DNA of 64,000 bases from Cinclus cinclus. Lineage: Eukaryota > Chordata > Aves > Passeriformes > Cinclidae. The notes below the pieces were generated by a model that was not told where the DNA came from, did no database searches, and saw nothing but the letters and a program-made list of their open reading frames with translations. The DNA is taken from positions 8,453,148 to 8,517,147 of the forward strand of contig NC_085067.1 in the NCBI RefSeq assembly GCF_963662255.1, in the 5' to 3' direction. Position numbers and translations under genes: made by a program. Below are positions 49,401-60,440 of this stretch, piece by piece; position 1 is the first letter of the stretch; the number at the start of each line of letters is the position of its first letter.

Positions 49401-49689
49401 GCCTGGAAAAGGAGCACTTGCAAAAATAAAGATTCCAGATTAAAAACTTCAGTGAGCTTTAAAAAAATACAAATCCCTTGGGTTGGTCATGTAGGTAATG
49501 CACCAGGTGAAATGCCTGTAAGATGAAATTCCCTCACCTGAGGAAGCAAGGTGCATTAAGGAGCACAGGTTTGTCCCTGGGAGATGGTTCTGCTGTCAGT
49601 CCTTGTCACCCCTTAGCCTGGGTGGTGACAATCCAGATGCACCTGGGGGTGCTCACAGTCCCTCAGGGGCTGTGCTGGCACAGAGACAC
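43495..49689. other. Non-coding DNA, no gene seen
   Basis: A 124-codon + frame (43649-44023) is long for AT-rich DNA but has no recognisable domain, is Cys/His/Ser-rich and lacks splice or promoter context. The region 45215-45280 has a tRNA-A-box-like TGGCTCAGTGG but no cloverleaf. A 15-bp duplication (GTCCATGTTGGAG) lies at 45388-45415. Poly(T)/(A) runs are found near 49085 and 49336. Confidence 0.45.
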
Positions 49690-50447
49690 CGGTGTGACAC
49701 CAGGGTGACACCAATATGACACCAGTACGACACCAGGTGTGACACCAGTATGACACCAATATGACACCAGTATGACACCAGGTGTGACACCAGGTGTGAC
49801 ACCAGTGTGACAGCAGTGTGACACCAGTGTGACACCAGTATGACACCAGTATGACACCAATATGACACCAATATGACACCAGTGTGACACCAGTATGACA
49901 CCAGTGTGACACCAGTGTGACACCAGTATGACACCAGTGTGACACCAGTGTGGCACCAGTGTGACACCAGTGTGACACCATTATGACACCAGTACGACAC
50001 CAGGTGTGACACCAGTATGACACCAATATGACACCAGTATGACACCAGGTGTGACACCAGGTGTGACACCAGTGTGACAGCAGTGTGACACCAGTGTGAC
50101 ACCAGTATGACACCAGTATGACACCAATATGACACCAATATGACACCAGTGTGACACCAGTATGACACCAGTGTGACACCAGTGTGGCACCAGTGTGACA
50201 CCAGTGTGACACCATTATGACACCAGTACGACACCAGGTGTGACACCAGTGTGACAGCAGTGTGACACCATTATGACACCAGTACGACACCAGGTGTGAC
50301 ACCAGTATGACACCAGTGTGACAGCAGTGTGACACCAGTATGACACCAATATGACACCAATATGACACCAGTGTGACACCAGTATGACACCAGTGTGACA
50401 CCAGTGTGACACCAGTATGACACCAGTGTGGCACCAGTGTGGCAGCA
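49690..50447. repeat. 11-bp minisatellite with higher-order structure
   Basis: About 68 tandem units of TGACACCAGTR-like 11-mers, with 12-mer variants carrying an extra G (CAGGTGTGACACC) and TGACAGCA, TGGCACCA and CAATA variants. Marker variant AGTACGACACCAGG recurs at 49724, 49991, 50225 and 50281. The first two intervals (267 and 234 bp, differing by 33 bp or three units) are long near-copies of each other, so blocks of 20-24 units were duplicated as a whole. The unit has no stop on the minus strand in any frame, and 11 is not a multiple of three. This alone produces a 303-codon open frame (49613-50524) of VSYWCHTG-like repeats that should not be taken as a gene. Confidence 0.95.
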
Positions 50448-53400
50448 GCACTGGAGGAGTCACTCAAGCAGGGCTCATGTCCAGAGCTGGGGTTGGAGCC
50501 CAGCACAGGCACAGGTGGCAGCAACTGGGGACAGGTTCCAGGGAGTTGGTGAGAGGGCTAGAATGGCACTGGAAGCTTTCCCTTCCCCTCTGGAGCCAGG
50601 TGATGTGGCTCATCCCCTCGGGGACCCTGGGTGGCCCTGGGGCTCGGTGTTTGGTGACAGCCAAGGCAGCCTCAGCTGCTTTACAGCCACAGAAGATGGA
50701 GAGGTTTGGGAGCCGATGAAGTGTTTTCTAATTGATGCCAGACCTTGCCATGTTGTTACTAGTGTTAACAAAGGTTCACTGGGAAATCGTTACAATAACT
50801 CCCCAGAAAACAATGATTCGCTCTCCAGTTACAGGAGGAACTGGGCTACCCCGTCTGACTTGCAGAAAAACAACAGAAGTGCCACTGTGAAGGAACTGGG
50901 TGGGTATTTGTCACAGCCAGGACTGGCTTAGTCAGGCAGTTCTGCCCTTCCCAGGTCACGTTTTCTCAGCTGCTCTGGATGTTGGCGTGCTGGACAGGGG
51001 TGTGAGGAAAGGATGTTCTCCCAGTGCAGGTGAGTGCACCCACAGTGCAAGCCCCACTGAGGCCGTGGCACTGCACAGCAAACACACAGAGCCAGAGCTC
51101 ATCAGACACATCAGCAGTGGAGCCAGCCTGAGGCCACTTGGCCACTTCCCCTGCTGGCCTCACCCAGTGCCAGGCACACGCTGCACCTCTGCCTGCTCTG
51201 CAGCTGGTCCAGGGCCAGCAGTGCCATGGCAAGGGCATGGATGGAGCAAATCCCCCTTTAGAAATCCACAAAGAGCTAGAATTAAACCATCAGCAATGGC
51301 TGCTGTACCGTAGTGATTATGTCAAGACTGACACCATCATCAGTCCCTTACTGAAAACTTTACATGCCTTATTTAATGTTTTTATGGAGTCAGGTTCAAT
51401 ATTTGATAAAAAGAGGAACCAAGAGAATGTATAGGATTTCTGCTGGTGGTTATAGTTAAGAGTTTTTCCTACTTCATCTAGCTTAGGGAGGATAATCTCT
51501 AGATATTTTGCTATTTAAAAATGATAATTAGACCTTTTTTTTCCCTTAACAAGTAGTTTATAGGGACTCTGCTGCTCTTCTGGCTGAGCTGGATTGGTGC
51601 AACCTTTGCACTATAGCTTGTATCCACTGGGATTGAGTTACAGTGCACAACAGTTGGATAAATTAATCAAGTGCTGGCTTAGAGTTCTTGCAGATGGAAA
51701 TGATTTTCTGGGATGGATCCTTCCCTGGGGTGCCCTGACTTGAGTGGAGTTACCCTAGCAATGATGTGACCTGCAGGGATGACACTGCAGGAAAAGGGGC
51801 TGGAACTGAGGGAACTCTCCCCAGAACTCTCCCCAGAAAAGTCTCTGTAGCTCTGAGCCAGGAGAGGAGCACAACTCTGTTAGGTTTTAAGGGATTTATT
51901 CTGTGATGTGAGTCCAGTCCCTCTTTGAATTTGATTTTATACCCACAGTGTCTTGTGGCAATGAGTTCCAAAATTTGAGTTGTTCTGTTGAAAATGTCAC
52001 CAGTGTCCCCGAGCTCTTCTAGAATGAAATGAACTTTTTTCTTCCTTTACTGACTTTTTGGTGTCATTCTTAATGTCATAGACTTACACTGTGGCAGATT
52101 CTCTCTTCAGTCCTTGAGCATGTCTTTGGGCAAAGCAAATCCAAGTAAGGGAAACCTGTAAATGTTCCAGTGTAATCCACAGCAAAACAGAGCTTAAATC
52201 CTTGAGCGTGTAATGAATACACAGTTGGCTCCAGTGTGCTGGATGTCTGTGGAGAGATTTTTCAAAGTCTCAGGCATAATTTGTCTTCCAAGGGAGACAG
52301 ATGCCAAGCTGTCCTTTGAAAACTTCCTTTTCCACTCCTTCTCCTCTAGCACTTACTTGTGTTTGATTTCATGCTCACCTATAAAATTATTGTCGTCAAC
52401 CAGTTTGACACTCAGCATTATACAGGAGGGTTTCTAACCCCTCACAGCTGGTTGTGGTTTGGCATGTTTGTAGCAAAATGTACAGACCTAAGGATTTCAC
52501 AGATGGAATTTCAACCATACCCTGAGGTGTGCTGTTCTGGTGGTTAATTATCCCAGAAGTTCTGTTCAGCTTTACCTGTGGGAAATGAACCCACTGTGTT
52601 TATTCAGCTGCCCTTGCATAAGTGGATGAGCACTGAGATTGTTTTCCAGGTTGAAGAAAACACACAGAGAACTAAGAAGGCAAATTTACTTTTATACTGC
52701 AGTATATGTGAACATGAACTCGAAAGAACTTTCATTGTTTTTAGTAAGTAGGATAAATAATTTTACTTGTATTTTAATTTATATGCTTCCACTTGTTCCA
52801 TACCTCAAGGCACCCATGAACCACCCAAAACTGTAAAATTATGTCTCTAGGAGTAAGGAAAAAAAATATCACCCCTATATTTGCCCTGGATTATTCCTAT
52901 GCAGATGTTGAAATTAAGACTTCTCTGTTCCTTAAAGATCTCTCTTACTCTACAAATAGTGTATTTGCTGTTGCATTGTCTGATTTATTTTCATAATTCT
53001 TAATTATCTTGGTTCTTAAAAATTTAGACATACATTTAAAAGCATGATCCAATCTTGCCTGATTGCCACCACATTGTGTTTGAAGTAATTAGCATTCACT
53101 TGGCTTTTGATGCTGTTGAATGAATTTTCCACATGAGATTCCTTAATTTGTACGTATTTTATTGCTATAAAATAGGTGTTGGCAAGCTGCCCGAACCATA
53201 GTGAAGGCCTTTAATTCCTATTTCTATGTTATGAAACAAGTGCAAACGAGGAGGCATAAAAGAGACTCCTTAAAAAAATATTTTGTTGACATTTCAAAAT
53301 TGTCCTGATACAGGTGCAAATGCAGAGGTAGAACTAAGGTGGCTTAGTTCTGCACTTAAAGAGCCAAAACCAGTTAGTTTTCATACAAGAAAGATAATGT

Positions 53401-54607
53401 TCTTTTACAGTATAAAAGCTCTCTCTTTCTATCCTTGAGCTATTATCCCCACGAGAAAGTTCTCTGCTTGAAGATGTTATTAGTGCCTTTGTGCTGGCTT
53501 CCTGCAGACTAAGGAAAACCTCCAAGAATATTAATCTTCCCTGCCCTGTACATCTATTCTCCTGTGGCTGAGAGGCTGCCCTGCTAGCTTGGGTTTAGAG
53601 CAAGGAGCTTGTCTGGCTTAAAATAGCCATGGTTGGGGGCTGTGAAATAAGAAAATGCCTGCTCTGTTCCCTGCTCCTCCAGGGACACAGGGAATGTTCT
53701 TCCTTGAATATGGGACTCCTTCCCACCCTCCCCAGTTAAACAGACACTTTGTTCTCTGGGTGGCTTTTTAAAGAGTCTAATGGTAGATTTAAATATGTCA
53801 GAATGCTGTAAGCAAAGAGCAAATTCTAGAACTGCTCTTAAAGTCAAGTTTTATAGCTGTCTTTTTCTAAACAGCATTACAACAAAATTTAAATCTAATG
53901 TTAACAAAAGGAGGAAATTTTGTTGGTTTTGTTGTTAATTTACCTTAAAGAATTGCATGAAAGGATCTCCCTGTATCCCTACCAGGGTTTTGCAGTACAG
54001 CCTTTAAGGAAAAATAACAAAACAACAATTCTTGGTGTACAGGCATAACTGGTACAAAATTCTGCCCAGCCCAAACTAGCAAACCATCCCCGGTGGTCTG
54101 GCATTTCATCATCATGGTCTCTCATAAATCAAACAGCAGGGCTGTGGAGGCTTTGGGTGTTACTAATGAGCATTTGCTGGCAACCAGGCATGCCAGGTGA
54201 AATCCAGCCTCTCTTTGTGCTTCTGATGGGAGAGTGCAGGAGCTTCCAAAATGCTGATCTTGGTAACAAACCTGGCTAACTGCAGTCGTCTGAAGGAAAA
54301 AGTTTACAGATTGAGGTACGAACTATGCAGGAACACCAGGGCTTCCACAGAGGGGATTTTAGGGAATGGTATAAGCACGGAGTGCGCCCTGTGGTGATGT
54401 TGAGCTGAGTGGTCTGAAAGTTGGATGTAAATGTGTTGTATCCTCTAATTCAAACGTGCTCCTCTAAGGCCCCACTGAAATCATTACAAAAAGGCAGGTG
54501 CTTAAAGGCTTTGTTTAATTTGAGGACCAGATTTGCAACTTCAAACATAAGAAAAACATTGAGAATAAGGAACGTGCCTGATATTGGGCACCACAGGAAG
54601 CAGCTCA
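50448..54607. other. Non-coding DNA, no gene seen
   Basis: The GC-rich stretch to about 51310 gives open frames of 137-167 codons with no domain. The remainder is unique AT-rich sequence. Small local repeats such as ACTCTCCCCAGA twice near 51815-51838 are present. Confidence 0.45.
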
Positions 54608-54797
54608 CCTTCCTTCCTTCCTTCCTTCCTTCCTTCCTTCCTTCCTTCCTTCCTTCCTTCCTTCCTTCCTTCCTTCCTTCCTTCCTTCCTTCCTTCCTTC
54701 CTTCCTTCCTTCCTTCCTTCCTTCCTTCCTTCCTTCCTTCCTTCCTTCCTTCCTTCCTTCCTTCCTTCCTTCCTTCCTTCCTTCCTTCCTTCCTTCC
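54608..54797. repeat. (TTCC)n microsatellite, about 47 copies
   Basis: A 190-bp uninterrupted run of the TTCC tetranucleotide (GGAA on the minus strand). It is a perfect polypyrimidine/polypurine mirror repeat. The open frames of LPSF or EGRK repeats across it on either strand are products of the repeat. Exact length in an assembly of such a tract may be inaccurate. Confidence 0.97.
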
Positions 54798-57639
54798 CCC
54801 CTGTCTGAACAGCATCCCAGCTGCTAAAGAACTTTTATCTCAGTCACACTAAACCTTTCTTCATCTGCTTCAAACTCTCTGCCTTGGACTTCTGAGCTGG
54901 TTTTCACTGTGCAAAGCCTCTGCTGACCTGGGAAGAACATCTTGGATTGCATTTGGCATGCCCTGGGCCTCTCAGTGCTGAATCAGTCTCATGGCTCATG
55001 AAGACATCTAAATTTAAGCACTTCCTGAGCAGTGGTGCAGAGGAGACTGCAGGATGCAGTTTCTCCCAGGGCTGCTGTTGCAGTGCCAGCTGTCTTTGTG
55101 CCTGGTCCAAGACAGACCCTACTGTGTCAGCGACGCAGACAGCAGATACCAGCCCTGGGCACAAGGGAGGGAGGATGGGTTGCATCCTGGGGGAGCTTAG
55201 CTTGGTGCCTCAGTCCCTGCAGCACCCAGCAGCCGAGTCCTTTCAGCATTTGCAGCCAGTGGTGCAGGGCTGGCTGTGATGTCCCTGCTCCGCACCCTGC
55301 CTGAGACAGGCACAGCATTGTCCTGGAATTCCAGATAAACCAAAGGACAAGGTCATGGCTATAGAAGGCAAAGCCACCATGGGCTTGTCAAGCTGATGGT
55401 AAATCCTCCCAGGGCCCTTGCTCTCTACGTTCTCTTCATCTGGGAATATTCTTACCCCGTTCGATTGTTCTTTACTGAGACTGAGAATCCCAGAGAGGAC
55501 AAAGCCTCTGTTGTATTGCAGCAGTATATGACTTAATTTTGAGGCAGATCACAGATTTCTGCCTGACATTTCTACCTTTCAACTCTTGCAAGTTTTTCAG
55601 CAAACAGTGGAGGAAAGGGAGAAAGACAAAACCACCATGTTAAATGTTAACATGCTTTTCTTCTCCCTCTGGAGGTAGAGTTCAATAAAATGTATAACAG
55701 TTTTAAATCTTGTTCCAATACATTTTTATGTGAAAAATATATGAAGTATAGTCTGAAAGGACAAAAGACAAGTCTCATTTGTTCTGTAGGCAAAGGTTTT
55801 TAAGTGATCTTCTATAAAATATTATTGAGAATACCAGTGACATTTCAACTAGGGACAAAAACAAGGTCAAAAGCATTCTGGATTGTCCTGAAAGTGGAAG
55901 TTTCATTCCTAGCTTCTTTATGAAACCTAGTAAATGAAGTGGTGTGCAATACAATTGAATTGCTGAATACAAATGTACCAAGTTAAAGGGAGAATTCAGC
56001 TGGGCAGCAGTGGCTGAATGCAGCTGTATGCACCTCTCCGTGGTGTTAGTGGCACGTTGTCCTGGTTTCTTGGTGGTCTTTCTCTTTCAAACAACAGACA
56101 AATGTACAGATTTACTTCTCTAAAGGAAAGCTTCCACCTTAACTGTAAATTTTTAGGACCAAGCTCTGCAGTTTGGTTATATCACTTCAAAAATAAAGCT
56201 TCAGCCCCAGATTCAGAACCTAAATGTGCAGGTGTGACTTTCTGTCCTGCTTTGAAGAATAGACCTTACATTTCTAAAAACAGCAGTACTCCATCAGAGG
56301 GGGCTGTAGTTAAGAAAAGAGCGCGGGTGAACTTTGGAATGTGCATTTACAAAGAGGAGAATGCCCTTAGTGTTCCAGGCACATTGTGCCTCAGTGGATA
56401 TGGCTTTGCTCTTGCTGTTTCACTGCTGCTCTCTAGATTTGACTAGTCATGAAACTGAAGTGCAGAAGTGAGTATACTTCAATTTGTGCCTTTTCCCGGG
56501 AGAAAGAGGAACAATGTGCTTGTGTCTCATCCTGTGCACATGATGGGACTTGTGTTCCAGCTCACTCCATCACTGATCTACCTGTTGCTGCAGTGTTTCA
56601 TGCTGGCTGCAGCAGATTCCAAGGGGAAGGACAGAACAGGGGAATTTATCTGAGAATCTCATAGGAGATTTCTCTCTTATTGTCTGTTACATTGCTTTCC
56701 TCTGACCAGTGCAGCTGTGGGAGTTACTGAGCCCCTGATGCTGCAGGCAGGAGATGCATGTGGGAGAGAGGATGGACACTCTGGAATTCTTCTAGACAAT
56801 GTAAAATATCTCAGCTTTGAGCTTCTGTCTTTTCTCTCTTCACAGATCTGCATTGTACCTGCTGGGATAGAGCCACCCCATCTTGGGACAGTGTTGGTTA
56901 GCAATGTGGAGCGGTCTGGTGTGTGCACTCTTCAACACTGATAGTGGCAAAATGCATTTTTTGTGAGGCTTATTTTGTTTGAGAAGCCAAGATAAGGACT
57001 TTGCAGTCATTAGGGGTTTCATAGCTACACCTGCAGCTCTCCAGCAGGTAAGAACTTAACTTGGTGCAAGCCACAGCTCACTGTCAGGTTGGATGGAAGA
57101 AGGAGCTGCTGGATAAAAAAGTCCTTCTTTAGATGTCTCCTCTGACTTTACATTCCTGCATGTGTGATGTATGCCCAGGTTCCTTATTTAACACTTTATT
57201 TTGAACAACTTTTATCCTCATGTTACCGAGGTATCATAATTTCTTCTTCATAGCAGTAGCTGTTTATTCGGATTATTCTTTTTTTGGGGGTATTATTTGT
57301 AATTCAAACTGACCTTTTTGCTACATAACCACTTGGAAAAGAGATGTCCTGCTCACATAAGGAATGCCTCAAGAGAAAGGCAGTCCTGCATAATTTCCTG
57401 TTCTCTCAGAGAAACCCTTCATATTGGAGAACTGGGGAATATTATTTTCTGGCCCTGCACACTCTCCTGGGTAGAAGGGTCCTGAAACACAATTTATTGT
57501 AAAACACACAGTGGTTACAGAGCTAGCACAGTCAATGATATTCCTTTTATTATCACTCAGATGAGAACACAAAATGACATTGGAAAGCAGTGAACTCACC
57601 AGAAGGGCAGAGAAAGCCATTAAATTCAACACGCATCAT
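54798..57639. other. Non-coding DNA with weak coding-like stretches
   Basis: A 142-codon + frame (56018-56446) is not repeat-derived but shows no known domain. A strong acceptor (TTTTCTCTCTTCACAG ending 56845) is followed by 31 open codons to a TGA at 56939-56941, which may be a chance terminal-exon look-alike. Neither is called a gene. Confidence 0.4.
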
Positions 57640-57930
57640 ATTTCATAATCAGAATCCTGCAGTCAGAGCTGACACCACTGAATGAGTTTGTTGCAGTCAT
57701 GATAATATAAAACCCACTGCATCTGCTTCCCTTGGCACTTTTCTTTGTAGCCCCTTGCAGTGCACGGGCTATTAATCATCAGTAGCCAGGGACACTGCAG
57801 ACCAATGCACTTTGTATTGCATAAATTGAAAATGCATCACTATTAGAGAGAAAACTGCCTTCCCTACATCTCTATTTAGATAGGCAGTTTCCTGAAGAGC
57901 TGCCATGCTATTATGGCTAACCACTTAATT
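57640..57930. promoter_or_regulatory. Possible conserved non-coding element
   Basis: Non-repetitive AT-rich block with GTCATGATAATATAAAACC near 57696, GGGCTATTAATCATCAG near 57767, TATTGCATAAATTG near 57815 and ACCACTTAATTGGAG near 57920. These match homeodomain, POU and C/EBP-like cores. No open frame or transposon hallmark. Composition only. Confidence 0.27.
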
Positions 57931-59451
57931 GGAGTTCTTTTCACAGCCTGGTAATTGGGGTTGGGGGGGAGGGTAATGCAATCCCTTCCGTAGCATGTAT
58001 GAAAACAAGGCAGGGAGAGTGTTCCTTGTCCTGCCTGGGAACCCTGACAGGGCTCCAGCTGGAGGTGAGAAAATGCAGTCAGAAAAATGGTATCATTTAA
58101 CCTCACTAAATTAACTTCACAAACAGGAGGGCCGAGTGTACCTGTGAGGGCAGAGGGGTGCTGTGCCACTGGCACTTCATGCATTTTCAGTGGCTTTGTG
58201 GAGTGAGAGCTGAGCCAGAGGAGGGGTGCTGCCTTTCCTTCTGTTAGTTCTCTTCGAAGGTAAGACCAGGTTTAGGAGATTAAAAAAGTTTTAATGGCAA
58301 ACTGAGAAAAGACAGTTATAAATGTAGCCCTCAGAGGCGCTCTTTTTAAAGAGAACCCATTTTATTCTACAGCCATTTGTCCAAGTTTTATATGTAAAGA
58401 GGAAAGATGAGTATCTAATGAAAGTGGGAACATATCAAATAATTTGTAAATGAAAGTACAGCTTTTAAACTGCATGTGTTTAACTGTACATTTCTTCGTG
58501 GTTTTAGTATGTTCTCTTGAATGGCTGCAGCCAGTGTTTGGAACTTCATTATCTTTGGTCATAACTGCCCACACTTAATTCTCATTACACCTACCATACT
58601 CTGTGGATCTTGTTTCTTAGTGTGTGCCATCAGTGATGTGTCAGCAAGACACGAGTGTGAACTGAAATTGTAGGAACTTGTGTTGAATCCCACATCTTCT
58701 GATGCTTGCTGGTCAAACAGGTGTAACAGCTGAACTGCTGTGGCCAGATCCAAATCGGAACTGAGTTAAAATTGGGATTTATACACAAAGTTAGTTCTGA
58801 ACTCTGATCTTCAGCTGCTCCCTCACATGGATGTTCCTACATTTCAGCTGCATTTCTTTACTTCTTTGGGCAAAGTAAGTTCTCTGGAAAGTTTCAAATC
58901 CAACCACAGGAAAAAAAAATAAAATCTTGTCTTGTTGATCCAAGCAGCCCAGAGGATCTCCTGTCACTCAGATACTACATCAAAGGATTTGGACCGGGGG
59001 AGATATTTCCTGAGACAGCTGTCAATGAGGTTATTTGGCAGAGCTGGAGGATGTGGAGAGCCCAGGTTATCAGACACAAAAATGGCACAATAGTGACAAA
59101 AGGATGGAGAGGGAAGGCCAGGCTCCTGCCCACGCCAGGCTTGGCTTAGGCTGTACATTAACAGTAAGACACGGGTGGGGTGCCCTGCACTTGAACTGGG
59201 CAGAGCTCACTGAGGCACCTGATGGGCACTGCCAGGCTCCTCAATAAGGTGCTAATTCCCAAACCTGACAAAGAAGGGACAGAGATCTGAGAGGCCCCTT
59301 CACACAGAAGAAGAAGAGGGAGTGGTAGTCATTCCCAGAATTGCACACAGGAGGTGTCATCCTCTTTCAGGTTGTGGAGTTTGTGCCTTTTGATGCTGGG
59401 ATTTAATCCTTTTAGGAATTAAGCTGATCAAGATCCATGCTGCTGTTGTCC
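57931..59451. other. Non-coding DNA, no gene seen
   Basis: A G-rich string (GGGGTTGGGGGGGAGGG, 57957-57973) could fold as a quadruplex. No exon or transposon recognised. Confidence 0.5.
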
Positions 59452-59689
59452 CCCTTCCCTTCCCTTCCCTTCCCTTCCCTTCCCTTCCCTTCCCTTCCCT
59501 TCCCTTCCCTTCCCTTCCCTTCCCTTCCCTTCCCTTCCCTTCCCTTCCCTTCCCTTCCCTTCCCTTCCCTTCCCTTCCCTTCCCTTCCCTTCCCTTCCCT
59601 TCCCTTCCCTTCCCTTCCCTTCCCTTCCCTTCCCTTCCCTTCCCTTCCCTTCCCTTCCCTTCCCTTCCCTTCCCTTCCCTTCCCTTCCC
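59452..59689. repeat. (CCCTT)n microsatellite, about 47 copies
   Basis: A 238-bp uninterrupted CCCTT pentanucleotide run; the minus strand is AAGGG. It is a pure polypurine/polypyrimidine mirror repeat, and its G-rich strand has evenly spaced GGG runs. Long GKGRE/SLPFP open frames on both strands come from the repeat. Confidence 0.97.
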
Positions 59690-60150
59690 ACCTGTTCCTG
59701 GGGCTCTGGTGCTCCTCTGAATGGCTGAAGCAAAAAGCTTTTGTGTACTCAGTGTTAGCTGAGCTAGCTCTCGGATGTCTCAGGGAAAATGTGTGTGTAT
59801 GATGGAGGTGCCCAACAGGGAGGGAAAAGGGCAGCATTTACTCCAGTGAGCAGTATTCAGTTTGAAGCTCTGGTCCCTGGGTCAGAGGCAGGCAGTGGGG
59901 TCAGAGAGGTCACAGCACAGGAGCTGTGAAGGAGAGCAGTGTCTTTACAATGACTCCTGTGGAGAGGACATTAAGGATTGCACTTTGAAAAAATCTGAAA
60001 ATATACCTGCTCAGACATTGGCTCGTTGCCTGCATCTTGCAGTTTAATGAAAGCTTCATTTCAATCTAGGTAAACTGATGGTGAGTTATAACCAGTGCTA
60101 ATTGCTGGCAATGGGGTAAAGCAGCCAGTTCCTTGATGATGAAGAATATA
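59690..60150. other. Non-coding DNA, no gene seen
   Basis: Unique flank between the pentanucleotide tract and a CR1. Nothing recognised. Confidence 0.5.
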
Positions 60151-60440
60151 GAATCCTAGAACCACAGAGCATCCTGAGCTAGAAGGGACCCACAAGAATT
60201 ATTGTGTCCAGCCCCTGGCCCTGCCAGACACCCCAGCAATCCCTCCCTGGGCATCCCTGGCAGCTCCTGGAGCCTCGGGGCAGTGCCCATTCCCTGGGGA
60301 GCCTGGGCAGTGCCCAGCTCCCTTTTCCTGATATCCACCCTAACCCTCCCCTGACACAGCTCCAGCCATTCCTTCAGGAACGCTGTTCAGTGCCTGACCC
60401 CACTCTGGGGAAAAACTTTTTCCTCGTATTGTCATCTTTA
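60151..60440 (-). mobile_element. CR1 LINE, 5'-truncated 3' end
   Basis: Opens AGAATCCTAGAACCACAGAG, then GAGCTAGAAGGGACCCACAAG, the reverse complement of a CR1 3' end. It continues through CCAGCCCCTGGCCCTGCCAG to the GAACGCTGTTCAGTGCC region. It has no coding capacity. It resembles the copy at 12601-12885 more than the one at 31341-31520, suggesting the same subfamily. Confidence 0.87.

Noticed and set aside
49613..50524. 303-codon minus-strand open frame
   Set aside because: Entirely a product of an 11-bp stop-free tandem unit cycling through all three frames; the minus strand is open in the other frames too.
50428..50931. 167-codon plus-strand frame
   Set aside because: Begins inside the minisatellite and runs through GC-rich flank; other overlapping frames are equally open.
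54421..54852. 143-codon frame with LPSF repeats (and 121 codons on the other strand)
   Set aside because: Direct translation of the (TTCC)n microsatellite.
56846..56941. Terminal exon after TCTCTCTTCACAG
   Set aside because: Thirty-one open codons in one frame is near chance level; peptide not recognised and no further support.
59412..59837. 141-codon GKGRE-repeat frame and its opposite-strand partner
   Set aside because: Direct translation of the (CCCTT)n microsatellite.
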